Shown one piece after another: positions 26,655 through 35,644 of a stretch of 64,000 nucleotides of DNA. How positions within the stretch are numbered: position 1 is the stretch's first letter; each line of letters begins with the position of its first letter. The translations under genes and the position numbers were made by a program. Under the pieces are notes generated by a model. That model searched no databases and was not told the DNA's origin. It saw nothing but the letters and a program-made list of their open reading frames with translations. This stretch comes from Novosphingobium sp. B1. Lineage in GTDB: Bacteria; Pseudomonadota; Alphaproteobacteria; Sphingomonadales; Sphingomonadaceae. The stretch spans positions 301,603-365,602 of the forward strand of contig NZ_FWXL01000005.1 of assembly GCF_900176395.1 (NCBI RefSeq), written 5' to 3'.

Positions 26655-27412
26655 TTCTCGAGATATACGAAGTCGCGCGCGTAAGATTCAAGGGCCGCGC
26701 CCGCATCGACAAACAAAGTCTGTCCGGTGACCGACTTTGCGGTGGCAAGATAATGCACGGCGTCGGCAATCTCGTCGGCGCCTGGCAGGCGCTTCAACGG
26801 CATGATGTCTTCAAGCCGCCGCCATTGTTCCGCATCGTAATCGGCAGTGGGGAGGATCAGGCCCGGGGCCACGCCATTGACGCGCACCCGGGGTGCCATG
26901 GCGCGGGCCATGGTGCGGACTGAGGCGTGGAGCGCCTGCTTCGAAAGCGTGTAGCTGATCTGGTCCGGCACGGGATTGATCACGCGCTGGTCAAGAATGT
27001 TGACGACGGAGCCGCCACGGTCACCCAGGGCCTCGGCAAAGGCGCGGGTGAGCAGCAGCGGCGCGAAGAGGTTCACGCGGAAATGCTGCTCGAGCGCTTC
27101 AGACGTGATCGTCTCGGCGCGATCATCGTGGAACAGCGAGGCGCAGTTGACCAGCAGGTCGGGCGAGCGGCCGGCCAGCGCGGTTACCTCGGAAAGCAGG
27201 CTCGGCGGGTAGGCAGGATCCTCAAGATCGCCCGATACCGGATGGATCGCAGCACCGAGCCATTCGAGCTGCGCCTTGAATTCGGCATCGAAAGTGGAGG
27301 CGCGGTGCGCGTGCAAGGCCAAGTCCCAGCCCTCGCCCGCGAGCTTGCGGGCAATCGCGCCGCCGATCCGGCGCCAACCGCCGGTGACGAGCGCGAGGGG
27401 GCGCTGGCTCAA
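26651..27412 (-). CDS. SDR reductase of the pteridine reductase / FolM type
   Basis: The 253-aa short-chain dehydrogenase has the cofactor loop TGGWRRIG at residues 10-17. This fits the TGx3RxG pattern of pteridine reductases (PTR1, FolM), not the TGx3GxG of ordinary SDRs. The active-site YTLSK gives Tyr and Lys. The TTG start at 27412 overlaps the folB stop, and its end overlaps moaA, so it is translationally coupled on both sides to pterin genes. The likely role is reduction of dihydropterin or dihydromonapterin, or of dihydrofolate. A generic SDR activity cannot be excluded without assay. Confidence 0.82.
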   Translation of the reverse strand: MSQRPLALVTGGWRRIGGAIARKLAGEGWDLALHAHRASTFDAEFKAQLEWLGAAIHPVSGDLEDPAYPPSLLSEVTALAGRSPDLLVNCASLFHDDRAETITSEALEQHFRVNLFAPLLLTRAFAEALGDRGGSVVNILDQRVINPVPDQISYTLSKQALHASVRTMARAMAPRVRVNGVAPGLILPTADYDAEQWRRLEDIMPLKRLPGADEIADAVHYLATAKSVTGQTLFVDAGAALESYARDFVYLEK

Positions 27413-27783
27413 GCCTTGCGCTCGCGCTTCAGCGTGATCCCGATTTCCTCGCCGTTCTCGCTGATCGCCAGCTTCACGATCTTCACTTCCACCCACTGAA
27501 TCCGATCATCCTGCAACATCAGCGTTTCGATGATGTGGTCTGCCACGGCTTCGATCAGCTTGAAATGCACCCCCTCGGGCAGGCCTTCGGTGGCTGCGAA
27601 CTTGAGGTCCATGTAATTCTTGCTGGCGGCAAGCGGGCAATCGGCGGTGTAGCGATCCTGATGCTTGAGACCGACCCGCATGGTGATGCGCAGCGGCTGC
27701 GGGCGGCCGGTCTCCTCCGAATAGATCCCGGTGAGGACATCGGTTTCGAGATTGGCGACTTCGAGGATCAGGCTGTCTGACAT
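27409..27783 (-). CDS. folB: Dihydroneopterin aldolase family protein FolB
   Basis: FolB cleaves dihydroneopterin to 6-hydroxymethyl-dihydropterin and can epimerise it to monapterin. The 124-aa product has the family layout: VLTGIYSEETGRPQPL near the N-terminus, the substrate-binding motif around FAATEGLPEGVHFKLIEAVA and the late KIVKLAISENGEEIGI strand. I chose ATG 27783. It is the first gene of the overlapping folB-reductase-moaA-moaD-moaE run. Confidence 0.87.
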   Translation of the reverse strand: MSDSLILEVANLETDVLTGIYSEETGRPQPLRITMRVGLKHQDRYTADCPLAASKNYMDLKFAATEGLPEGVHFKLIEAVADHIIETLMLQDDRIQWVEVKIVKLAISENGEEIGITLKRERKA

Positions 27784-27837
27784 GGGATGGGCTCTTTGGC
27801 ACCGGCGCGGACCCAAGTCCATTGCGCCGGGTGGGAT

Positions 27838-28722
27838 TCAGCTTTTCCAGCGGGCGAAGATGGCGGTGGGCAGGTGGCGTCCGCCCTCGCCCTGTTCGCG
27901 AATGCACAGGTCGCCGTGCTCGATCGTGCCGGGCAGATCCTTCAGCGCCTCTGCCAGAAGTCCGGCAATTGCGAGCGAGGACATGCGCACGGCATAAACG
28001 GTGAGGAAGAGGAAGCGGCTGTCTGCATCAAGCAGTTGCGCGCAGTCGTTGATGAGGCCGGGCAGGCTTTCCTCTAGCCGCCAGACTTCCCCATCGGGAC
28101 CGCGGCCGAACTTGGGCGGATCGAGGATGATGCCATCGTAGCGACGGCCACGGCGGACTTCGCGGGCGGTGAACTTTGCGGCGTCGTCGACGATCCAGCG
28201 CACCGGACGGTCCGTCATGCCCGAAAGTTGTGCGTTTGCGCGGGCCTGGGCAACCGATTTCTTCGAGGCGTCGACATGGGTTACCGGGCCGTATTCCGAC
28301 AGCGCCAGCGTGCCGACCCCGGTGTAGCCGAACAGGTTCAGCGTTTGCGCATCGGGCTTGCCGGCAAGCCGCTCACCCATCCAGTCCCACACCGGAGCCA
28401 TGTCCGGGAAGAACCCGAGATGGCGGAAGGGCGTGCACGAAGCGGTGAAGCGGACATCGTTCCAGCCAAGCTCCCAGCCTTCGCGCGGGAGCGGACGGTC
28501 GAACTGCCAGCGCCCGCCGCCGTCCTCGTCGGAGCCGGGGACGAACTCGGCGTCGGCGCGCCAGTCGGAGTTACGCGGCGTCCACATCGCCTGCGGTTCA
28601 GGGCGGACGAAGCGGTGCGGGCCATATTGCTCCAGCTTCCGTCCGTGGCCGGAATCGAGCAGGGCAAAGTCTGCCCAGCCCTCTCCCACGATCAACTTGG
28701 GCTGGAGATCGAGATCAGCCAT
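27838..28722 (-). CDS. Class I SAM-dependent methyltransferase, RlmI-like
   Basis: The 294-aa product has a Rossmann SAM site (NLFGYTGVGTLALSEYG), an acidic loop THVDASK and the catalytic-type motif DPPKFGRG seen in RlmI/RlmK-like rRNA m5C or m2G methylases. The N-terminal PUA domain of RlmI is lacking, so the RNA target is uncertain. The start ATG 28722 overlaps the thrC end by 8 nt. It ends 55 nt before folB on the same strand. Confidence 0.83.
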   Translation of the reverse strand: MADLDLQPKLIVGEGWADFALLDSGHGRKLEQYGPHRFVRPEPQAMWTPRNSDWRADAEFVPGSDEDGGGRWQFDRPLPREGWELGWNDVRFTASCTPFRHLGFFPDMAPVWDWMGERLAGKPDAQTLNLFGYTGVGTLALSEYGPVTHVDASKKSVAQARANAQLSGMTDRPVRWIVDDAAKFTAREVRRGRRYDGIILDPPKFGRGPDGEVWRLEESLPGLINDCAQLLDADSRFLFLTVYAVRMSSLAIAGLLAEALKDLPGTIEHGDLCIREQGEGGRHLPTAIFARWKS

Positions 28723-30121
28723 GCTTCGGCGTCGCGCGCTCGGCCACGTAGGCGGCGACAGCATCGTATTCGCCGGCGAGGCGGTCATAGCGCTCCTCGC
28801 GCTCAAACAGGTCACCCACGCGCGAAGGCAGGCCGGGGCGGACGCCGGTGGCGCGCTCTACCGCGTCGACGAACTTTGCCGGATGCGCGGTGGCCAGCGT
28901 GACGATGGGGATGCCGGCAGGGATACCCTGAGCGACCCGAGCGGCATGGAGGCCGATCGCAGTGTGCGGGTCCAGCACTTCGCCACAGGCCTCGTAGGCC
29001 CAGCGCATGGCATTGGCCATCTGCCCGGCATCTGCGCTTTCGGACGTGAACAGCTCGGCTGCCGATTTGCGCTGCGCGTTGGTCAGCCGCATCGCCTTCG
29101 TGGCTTCGAAGTGCTTCATCTGCCCGGCGAGCGCGGCGCCATCGCGGCCACAGCCATCGAACAGCAGACGCTCGAAGTTCGAGGATACCTGGATGTCCAT
29201 CGACGGGGCGGCAGTCGGCGTGACGGTGCTGGCGGAATAATCGCCGCTCGACAGCGCGCGGTGCAGGATGTCGTTGACGTTGGTGGCGACGATCAGCCGC
29301 TCGATCGGCAGGCCCATTTGGGCTGCGACGTATCCGGCGAAGACATCGCCGAAGTTGCCGGTCGGCACCGAGAAAGCGACCTTGCGTTGCGGCGCGCCGA
29401 GTTGGAGCGCGGCGTAGAAGTAGTAGACCACCTGCGCCATCAGACGCGCCCAGTTGATCGAGTTCACTGCAGCGATGCCGAAGCGGCTGGTCATCGCGGC
29501 ATCGTTGAACATGCGCTTCACCATCGCCTGGGCATCATCGAAGCTGCCGTCGATGGCAATGTTATGCACGTTGGGCGCGATGACCGTGGTCATCTGGCGG
29601 CGCTGCACGTCCGACACGCGGCCGTGCGGGTGGAGCATGAAGATATCCACCTTGGCGCGACCGGCAACCGCGTCGATGGCGGCAGAGCCGGTGTCGCCCG
29701 AGGTGGCGCCAACGATGGTGATGTGGTCGTCGCCGCGCGCAAGGAATTCCTCGAACAGCAGGCCGAGCAACTGCAGCGCCACGTCCTTGAACGCAAGCGT
29801 GGGGCCGTGGAACAGTTCGAGCACCCACTGCGTCTCGTCGAGCTGCTTGAGCGGAACGACGGCGGCATGGGCGAAGCGGCCATAGGCCTGCTCGCACAGT
29901 TCCAGCAGGCGCTCGGGGCTGAGGCAATCGCCGACGAACGGCTGCATGATGGTCTGCGCGAGCTTGGCGTAAGGGAGCCCGGCCATCGCTGCGATCTCGT
30001 CCGCACTGAACTGCGGCCAGGTTTCGGGCACGTAGAGGCCCCCGTCCGAAGCGAGGCCTGCGAGCGTGACGCCCTGGAAATCGAGCGAGGGTGCCTGCCC
30101 CCGGGTGCTGACGTACTTCAT
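28715..30121 (-). CDS. thrC: Threonine synthase
   Basis: ThrC converts O-phosphohomoserine to threonine with pyridoxal phosphate. The 468-aa product begins MKYVSTRGQAPSLDFQGV and has the PLP lysine in GPTLAFKDVALQL, the phosphate-binding SGDTGSAA, and the GNFGD loop. Length matches the class 2 (yeast/E. coli-like) enzymes. It follows the SURF1 gene by 49 bp and overlaps the next methyltransferase gene by 8 nt. Confidence 0.96.
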   Translation of the reverse strand: MKYVSTRGQAPSLDFQGVTLAGLASDGGLYVPETWPQFSADEIAAMAGLPYAKLAQTIMQPFVGDCLSPERLLELCEQAYGRFAHAAVVPLKQLDETQWVLELFHGPTLAFKDVALQLLGLLFEEFLARGDDHITIVGATSGDTGSAAIDAVAGRAKVDIFMLHPHGRVSDVQRRQMTTVIAPNVHNIAIDGSFDDAQAMVKRMFNDAAMTSRFGIAAVNSINWARLMAQVVYYFYAALQLGAPQRKVAFSVPTGNFGDVFAGYVAAQMGLPIERLIVATNVNDILHRALSSGDYSASTVTPTAAPSMDIQVSSNFERLLFDGCGRDGAALAGQMKHFEATKAMRLTNAQRKSAAELFTSESADAGQMANAMRWAYEACGEVLDPHTAIGLHAARVAQGIPAGIPIVTLATAHPAKFVDAVERATGVRPGLPSRVGDLFEREERYDRLAGEYDAVAAYVAERATPKHG

Positions 30122-30170
30122 GGGTCTGGCCGGTTAGCGGCCATGACCGCAAAGGGCAAGGATTCTGGCG

Positions 30171-30758
30171 TCAGCCGCGTTCGCGCCAGCGCTTGCGCAG
30201 GGCAAGGCCATAGATCACCAGCGCGACACCAGCGAAGAAGAACCACTGCACGGCATAGGCGAGGTGGTTGTTGGGGATGTCGTTGGGATCGGGGCGCGAA
30301 CTCGCCGCGAAGCCGGGTGCCGGCGGACTGGCGATGAGGCGCGCAGTTCCATCGATATAGGGTGCGATCAGTCCGCTGACCTTGCCTCCGGCCCAGTCTG
30401 GGTGCTGCGGACCTTGTGTCCACCCCGCCTGCACCCAGGCGTTGCCTCCGCCGGGCAGCGCGCAATTCGCGAGATGGACGTAGCCCGCCTCGCCCTTGTC
30501 ATTACGGCCCGAGATCGAGTTCCATTGACCACTGATCGACTGGCAATCGAGCGACGCGCGGCGAAACAAGACGGCCTCGACGGCAGCCTGCTTTGCTGCG
30601 GGGAACGGCACTTCCGCCGGGTCCCGGATCGCCGCCGCATAGTGCGCCAGCAGGTTCTGCTTCCACTGCAGCCGCTCAAGCTGCCAGACGCCGAGGCCGA
30701 TCATGGTCAGCACGGCGGCGATCACGATCACGGTGGAAACGATCGGCACGCGCCGCAT
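30171..30758 (-). CDS. SURF1-family cytochrome oxidase assembly protein
   Basis: SURF1 (Shy1) helps deliver heme a to cytochrome c oxidase subunit I. The 195-aa product has an N-terminal membrane span followed by the signature GVWQLERLQWK, a periplasmic domain and a C-terminal span with the motif HLAYAVQWFFFAG. The start ATG 30758 overlaps the DUF983 stop (ATGA). It completes the oxidase cluster downstream of ctaE. Confidence 0.92.
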   Translation of the reverse strand: MRRVPIVSTVIVIAAVLTMIGLGVWQLERLQWKQNLLAHYAAAIRDPAEVPFPAAKQAAVEAVLFRRASLDCQSISGQWNSISGRNDKGEAGYVHLANCALPGGGNAWVQAGWTQGPQHPDWAGGKVSGLIAPYIDGTARLIASPPAPGFAASSRPDPNDIPNNHLAYAVQWFFFAGVALVIYGLALRKRWRERG

Positions 30759-31129
30759 CACAGAAGACCTTCCTTTTCGAGTCGCGCCATCAGCACGGTT
30801 GCCTTGGCGTAGCGCAGGGCCACGGTAACGACAGTGGGCACCAGCGCTCCCCACAGGCCGATCAGCGCCCAGACCGGCAACTGCACGAGGTCATCCAGCT
30901 TCAGCGCAGCGAGAACCAGCAGGATCGTGACCGGCAGGACCACGAGATACATGCCCCGCCCGCGCGGCTCGTAGCGTTCGAATTCCAGCCCGCATGCAGG
31001 GCAGCGGTCAGCGAGCGCGGCGAGCCCCGCCCACAGCCCCTTGGCGCCACAGCGCGGGCACAAACCGAAAAGGGCAGCCTGGGTAATCCCCGGCTGCCCC
31101 TTCGTATTCTGGCTGTCGCCAGACGGCAT
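30758..31129 (-). CDS. DUF983 zinc-ribbon membrane protein
   Basis: The 123-aa product has an N-terminal zinc ribbon (CPRCGAKGLW ... CPACGLEFER) followed by two membrane spans. DUF983 genes recur in alphaproteobacterial oxidase clusters between ctaE and SURF1, as here, and are thought to help oxidase assembly. Both ends overlap neighbours by ATGA, tying its translation to ctaE and SURF1. Confidence 0.88.
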   Translation of the reverse strand: MPSGDSQNTKGQPGITQAALFGLCPRCGAKGLWAGLAALADRCPACGLEFERYEPRGRGMYLVVLPVTILLVLAALKLDDLVQLPVWALIGLWGALVPTVVTVALRYAKATVLMARLEKEGLL

Positions 31130-31950
31130 CAGTGGATCTTGTAGCCCCAGCCGCCCCACACATAGATGGCGACGAACAGGAACAGCCACACCACGTCGAC
31201 GAAGTGCCAGTACCATGCGGCCGCTTCGAAGCCGAAGTGCTGGCGCGGGGTGAAGTGGCCCTTGTAGGCGCGGATCAGGCAGACGACGAGGAACACGGTG
31301 CCGACGATCACGTGGAAGCCGTGGAAGCCGGTCGCCATGTAGAACGCCGAGCCATAGGTGTTGGTGCCGAAGGCGAACGGAGCGTGAGCGTACTCGTAAG
31401 CCTGGATCATCGAGAACACGGCGCCGAGAATGATCGTTGCCCACAGGCCCTTCTTCAGGCCTTCGCGGTCACCGTGGATCAGGGCGTGGTGCGCCCAGGT
31501 CAGCGTGGTGCCCGAGCAAAGCAGGATCAGCGTGTTGAGCAGCGGCAGGTCGAACGGGTCCATGACCGCTTCGATCGCCTTTGGCGGCCACTGGCCACCG
31601 ACCACTTCGGCAAGCGTCGAGGGGAACAGCGAGAAGTCGAAGAAGGCCCAGAACCAGCCGACGAAGAACATCACTTCCGAAGCGATGAACAGGATCATGC
31701 CATAGCGCTGGTGGAGCTGCACGACAGGCGTGTGATCGCCGGCGTGGGCTTCCTTGATGATCTTGCCGAACCACGAGAAGAACGTGACGATCACGCCCAG
31801 CAGGCCTGCGAAGAACACGGCATGGCCACCGGCCATCTTGTGCATGTAGAGCACGCCGCCGCTGGTCATGGTCAGGGCCGAGACGGCGCCGACGAAGGGC
31901 CACACGTCGGGCGGAAGGATATGATAATCGTGGTTCTTTGCGCCGGCCAT
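31129..31950 (-). CDS. ctaE: Cytochrome c oxidase subunit III
   Basis: CtaE is the third core subunit of the aa3-type oxidase. The 273-aa product has seven predicted membrane spans and the typical motifs FWAFFDFSLFP, ATGFHGFHVIVG and the C-terminal WYWHFVDVVWLFLF. It ends at an ATGA overlap with the DUF983 gene. The 137-bp gap upstream (31951-32087) holds no ORF I can support and could contain an internal promoter. Confidence 0.97.
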   Translation of the reverse strand: MAGAKNHDYHILPPDVWPFVGAVSALTMTSGGVLYMHKMAGGHAVFFAGLLGVIVTFFSWFGKIIKEAHAGDHTPVVQLHQRYGMILFIASEVMFFVGWFWAFFDFSLFPSTLAEVVGGQWPPKAIEAVMDPFDLPLLNTLILLCSGTTLTWAHHALIHGDREGLKKGLWATIILGAVFSMIQAYEYAHAPFAFGTNTYGSAFYMATGFHGFHVIVGTVFLVVCLIRAYKGHFTPRQHFGFEAAAWYWHFVDVVWLFLFVAIYVWGGWGYKIH

Positions 31951-32087
31951 GATCGCCTCAATTCCCCCAGTCAGTCTGGTCGTAATGGCTAGCCCGCAGC
32001 AGCACGCTCCGGGCGCAGTTCACTTGGGCCTTTATCGCCGTGCTTGCGCGCGGTCCAGAGGCTTTTCCACCTTGGGCAATTCCGGCC

Positions 32088-32672
32088 TCAACGCCCGCCG
32101 CGCTGGCGTGAAGCCACGCTTTCAGGGGTTTCGTTGAAGGTGTAGCTCAAGGTTATCTCTTCAATGTTGTTCGCGCCGGGATCGTCGAGAATCGCCGGAT
32201 CCACGTAATAGATCACCGGCATGCGCACGTCCTGGCCGGGCATGAGCTTCTGCTCGGTGAAGCAGAAGCACTGGATCTTGTTGAAGTACTTGCCAGCCTG
32301 CTCTGGCGAGACATTGAAGATCGCAGAGCCGGTGATCGGATGATCGGAATTGTTGCGCGCTTCGAACGTCGCGATCTTGCGCTCGCCAATGCGCAGGTCC
32401 TGGCTGACCTGCTGCGGCTTGAACGCCCATGGCAGGCCCGGAGCGACATTGGCATCGAAGCGGACGCGGATCATCTTGCCCGCAACCTTGACTCCGGCAG
32501 CTGCCGTTGCGTCAGCGCGCTGGGTCGTGCCGCCGTAGCCGGTCACCTGGCAGAACAGACGGTAGAGCGGGACCGAGGCATAGCCGAGGCCCAGCATGGT
32601 GAGCGCGCCGGCAGCAGCGTACAAGCCGACCCGGCGATTGCGCCGCGGATCGGGAACGACCTGCGTCGCCAT
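32088..32672 (-). CDS. ctaG: Cytochrome c oxidase copper chaperone CtaG (Cox11)
   Basis: Cox11/CtaG delivers copper to the CuB site of subunit I. The 194-aa product has one N-terminal membrane span and a periplasmic immunoglobulin-like domain with the copper-binding CFCFTEQKL motif. LYRLFCQVTGYGGTTQ, just after the span, is also a family hallmark. Its start lies one base after the stop of the 57-aa gene. Confidence 0.96.
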   Translation of the reverse strand: MATQVVPDPRRNRRVGLYAAAGALTMLGLGYASVPLYRLFCQVTGYGGTTQRADATAAAGVKVAGKMIRVRFDANVAPGLPWAFKPQQVSQDLRIGERKIATFEARNNSDHPITGSAIFNVSPEQAGKYFNKIQCFCFTEQKLMPGQDVRMPVIYYVDPAILDDPGANNIEEITLSYTFNETPESVASRQRGGR

Positions 32673-32673
32673 G

Positions 32674-32847
32674 TCAGTGGCTACCGGTGACCTGGGCGGC
32701 GATCTTCACGATCGAGATCGCAAAGAACAGGACCGCCAGCGATCCCAGGACAATGCCCAGAACCTTGTTCCGGCTGCGCTGGCGCGCGCGGTAAAGGGCT
32801 GTCTCGTCCTTGCTGAGGTGCACGTTGTTTTGGGGATCGTTCATCAT
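32674..32847 (-). CDS. 57-aa membrane protein of the cta operon
   Basis: This 57-codon gene begins [16 protein letters not shown], continues with a basic stretch ([10 protein letters not shown]) and ends with one membrane span (residues 29-50, [20 protein letters not shown]). ATG 32847 overlaps the ctaB stop as ATGA, and its own stop is one base before the ctaG start. Small proteins of this shape lie between ctaB and ctaG in many alphaproteobacteria, sometimes called CoxF or COX assembly proteins. The exact role is unknown. Confidence 0.85.
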   Translation of the reverse strand: MMNDPQNNVHLSKDETALYRARQRSRNKVLGIVLGSLAVLFFAISIVKIAAQVTGSH

Positions 32848-33770
32848 TGCCAACCTTGACCTGTGGCAAGCCGGTCCCCCGCCAGCATGCCGAAAAGCAC
32901 GAAGAGATAGAGCACGGAATAGCCGAACAGGCGCTTCTCGGGCTTCATGGTGTCATCGGGTCCGGTCTCACGCAGGCCGACCTTGATGGACAGGGCCACA
33001 AAGATCAGGCCAAGCACCAGCGCCGAAACGCCATAGACCCATCCTGTTCCGCCGATCCACCAAGGCGCCAGGGTAACCGGCAGCAAGAGGATGGCATAGA
33101 TCAGGATCTGGCGCCGCGTCGACTTTTCACCCGCCACGACCGGCATCATCGGGATACCGACCTTGGCGTAGTCCGTTTGGACGAAGAGGGCGAGTGCCCA
33201 GAAGTGCGGCGGGGTCCACATGAAGATGATCAGGAACAGCAGGATCGGCATCAGGGTGATGTCGCCAGTGACGGCAACCCACCCGATCAGCGGCGGAAAG
33301 GCCCCTGCTCCGCCACCGATCACGATGTTCTGGGGCGTGCGCGGCTTGAGCCAGACAGTGTAGATCCACGCATAGTAGAAGATCGAGAAGGCCAGGATGC
33401 CGGCGGCAAGCCAGTTTACCCCGAGCCCCATGACCACGACCGACGCGCCGGACAGCGCAAAACCGAAATCGCGCGCCGAAGTCGGGTCCATCTTGCCGGA
33501 CGGCAGAGGGCGCTTCGATGTCCGCTTCATGCCGGCATCGAGATCGGCTTCCCACCACATGTTCAAGGCTGCTGCGCCGCCAGCACCGACTGCGATGCAC
33601 AGGATCGCGGTGAAGGCGAGCACGGGATGCAATGCGCCGGGCGCTGCAAGCAGGCCGCACAGGCCGCTGAAGATGACCAGCGTCATCACGCGAGGCTTGG
33701 TCAGCGCGAAGAAATCGCGCCACTCCGCCGGCAGGGCGACAGTCGATCCGAGGGGCTTTGCAGAATCCAT
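32844..33770 (-). CDS. ctaB: Protoheme IX farnesyltransferase (heme o synthase)
   Basis: CtaB adds a farnesyl group to heme b, giving heme o for the oxidase. The 308-aa UbiA-family protein has about nine membrane spans and the prenyl-diphosphate motif [20 protein letters not shown]; a second conserved segment is [13 protein letters not shown]. It lies between ctaD and the small membrane gene in the standard order. Confidence 0.96.
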   Translation of the reverse strand: MDSAKPLGSTVALPAEWRDFFALTKPRVMTLVIFSGLCGLLAAPGALHPVLAFTAILCIAVGAGGAAALNMWWEADLDAGMKRTSKRPLPSGKMDPTSARDFGFALSGASVVVMGLGVNWLAAGILAFSIFYYAWIYTVWLKPRTPQNIVIGGGAGAFPPLIGWVAVTGDITLMPILLFLIIFMWTPPHFWALALFVQTDYAKVGIPMMPVVAGEKSTRRQILIYAILLLPVTLAPWWIGGTGWVYGVSALVLGLIFVALSIKVGLRETGPDDTMKPEKRLFGYSVLYLFVLFGMLAGDRLATGQGWQ

Positions 33771-33860
33771 GGTTGGGCGCGCCTATACGCGGCGCTTACG
33801 TTAAAGGAAAGCGAAAGGGGATGAGCCGTTCGGGCAGGCCATGCGGCAGGCGGCGCAACG

Positions 33861-33890
33861 AAAAAGGCCCCCGGGTTTCCCCGGAGGCCC
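33861..33890 (-). terminator. Terminator after ctaD
   Basis: On the minus strand GGCCTCCGGG pairs with CCCGGGGGCC (one G-T wobble) across a GAAA loop and is followed by TTTTT, 33 nt after the ctaD stop. It separates ctaC-ctaD from ctaB and the rest. Confidence 0.87.
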
Positions 33891-33922
33891 TTTCGATTTC
33901 AGCCCTTGGGCCGACTGGCGGC

Positions 33923-35623
33923 TCAGTGTGCGTGAGCAGCGTCGTCGATCACCGGCAGGGTTTCGAACTGGTGGAACGGCGGGGGCGAGGACAGGGTCCA
34001 CTCCAGCGTCGTCGCACCTTCGCCCCAGTAGTTGGCTTCAGCCTTCTTGCCGGCAAGGAATGCGTAGAGGATGTTGATGAAGAAGATCACGATCGAGACG
34101 GCCATGATGACGTAGCCGATCGAGGCGATCTTGTTCCAGTACGAGTACGCCATGGCGTAGTCCGGATAACGGCGCGGCATGCCCTGGACCCCGAGGAAGT
34201 GCATCGGGAAGAAAATCAGGTTCACGCCGACGAAGAAGATCCAGAACTGCAGGTGGCTCAGGAACTCGGAGTGCATCCGGCCGCTCATCTTCGGGAACCA
34301 GTAGTAGAACCCGGCGAAGAGCGAGGTCACCGCACCCAGCGACAGCACGTAGTGGAAGTGCGCGACCACGTAGTAGGTGTCGTGCAGGTTGTCGTCCACG
34401 CCGCCGTTCGCCAGCACGACGCCGGTGACGCCGCCCACGGTGAACAGGAAGATGAAGCCGATCGCCCAGACCATCGGCGACTTGAACTCGATCGAACCGC
34501 CCCACATCGTCGCGATCCACGAGAAGATCTTGATGCCGGTCGGCACCGCGATGACCATGGTTGCGGCGGTGAAGTACATCTTCGTGTTCACGTCGAGGCC
34601 GGTGGTGTACATGTGGTGTGCCCACACGATGAAGCCGACGACGCCGATTGCGACCATGGCGTAGGCCATGCCGAGGTAGCCGAACACCGGCTTCTTCGAG
34701 AAGGTTGAGATGATCTGGCTGATGATGCCGAAGCCCGGCAGGATCATGATGTACACTTCGGGGTGACCGAAGAACCAGAACAGGTGCTGGTAGAGAACCG
34801 GGTCCCCACCGCCGGCAGGATCGAAGAAGGTCGTGCCGAAGTTGCGGTCGGTCAGCAGCATGGTGATGGCAGCGGCCAGGACCGGCAGCGCCAGCAGCAG
34901 CAGGAACGCGGTAACCAGCACCGACCACACGAACAGCGGCATCTTGTGCAGGGTCATGCCCGGCGCGCGCATGTTGAAGATGGTGGTGATGAAGTTGATC
35001 GCGCCCAGGATCGAGCCAGCGCCCGAAAGGTGAAGCGAGAAGATCGCGAAGTCGACAGCAGGTCCGACCGAGCCCGAGGTGGAGAGCGGTGCGTAGACCG
35101 TCCAGCCCGTGCCGGCGCCGATACCCGTGCCGCCCGGCATGAACGCCGACATCATCAGCGAGCAGAAACCGACGAAGGTCAGCCAGAACGACACGTTGTT
35201 CATGCGCGGGAACGCCATGTCCGGCGCGCCGATCATGATCGGGACGAACCAGTTGCCGAAGCCACCGATGATCGCGGGCATGACCATGAAGAACACCATG
35301 ATCAGGCCGTGGGCGGTGATCAGCACGTTCCACATGTGGAGCGTCTGGTTGAAGTCGGTGGCGTTGCCGCCGACGAAGTTGGTCCACCAGCCAAGGTACT
35401 GGATACCCGGCTCGGCCAGTTCGGCGCGCATGATGCCCGACACCGCGCCGCCGATGATCCCCGCGAAGATCGCGAAGATCAGGTACAGCGTGCCGATGTC
35501 CTTGTGGTTGGTGGACATGAACCAGCGAGCGAAGAAGCTCGGCTTGTGGTCATGATCGTGGTCGTGCGCATGATCATGCGCATCGAAGCCTTCGTTTGCG
35601 GGAATGGTGGCCATCTCGGTCAA
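33923..35623 (-). CDS. ctaD: Cytochrome c oxidase subunit I
   Basis: CtaD is the catalytic heme-copper subunit of the aa3 oxidase. The 566-aa product has twelve membrane spans, the CuB/heme region [17 protein letters not shown] (cross-linked His-Tyr), [10 protein letters not shown] and the heme histidines in FHYVLSLG. The cytoplasmic N-terminus is unusual: residues 15-26 read [12 protein letters not shown], six histidines alternating mostly with aspartates, a likely metal-binding strip. MATIPANEG at residue 4 is an alternative start. It follows ctaC by 21 nt. Confidence 0.98.
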   Translation of the reverse strand: MTEMATIPANEGFDAHDHAHDHDHDHKPSFFARWFMSTNHKDIGTLYLIFAIFAGIIGGAVSGIMRAELAEPGIQYLGWWTNFVGGNATDFNQTLHMWNVLITAHGLIMVFFMVMPAIIGGFGNWFVPIMIGAPDMAFPRMNNVSFWLTFVGFCSLMMSAFMPGGTGIGAGTGWTVYAPLSTSGSVGPAVDFAIFSLHLSGAGSILGAINFITTIFNMRAPGMTLHKMPLFVWSVLVTAFLLLLALPVLAAAITMLLTDRNFGTTFFDPAGGGDPVLYQHLFWFFGHPEVYIMILPGFGIISQIISTFSKKPVFGYLGMAYAMVAIGVVGFIVWAHHMYTTGLDVNTKMYFTAATMVIAVPTGIKIFSWIATMWGGSIEFKSPMVWAIGFIFLFTVGGVTGVVLANGGVDDNLHDTYYVVAHFHYVLSLGAVTSLFAGFYYWFPKMSGRMHSEFLSHLQFWIFFVGVNLIFFPMHFLGVQGMPRRYPDYAMAYSYWNKIASIGYVIMAVSIVIFFINILYAFLAGKKAEANYWGEGATTLEWTLSSPPPFHQFETLPVIDDAAHAH

Positions 35624-35644
35624 ACCTTGTCCATGAACGTCGCG

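Noticed and set aside
28358..30337. 659-aa open frame opposite thrC
   Set aside because: Antisense to threonine synthase, low-complexity and Arg/His-rich, no motifs.
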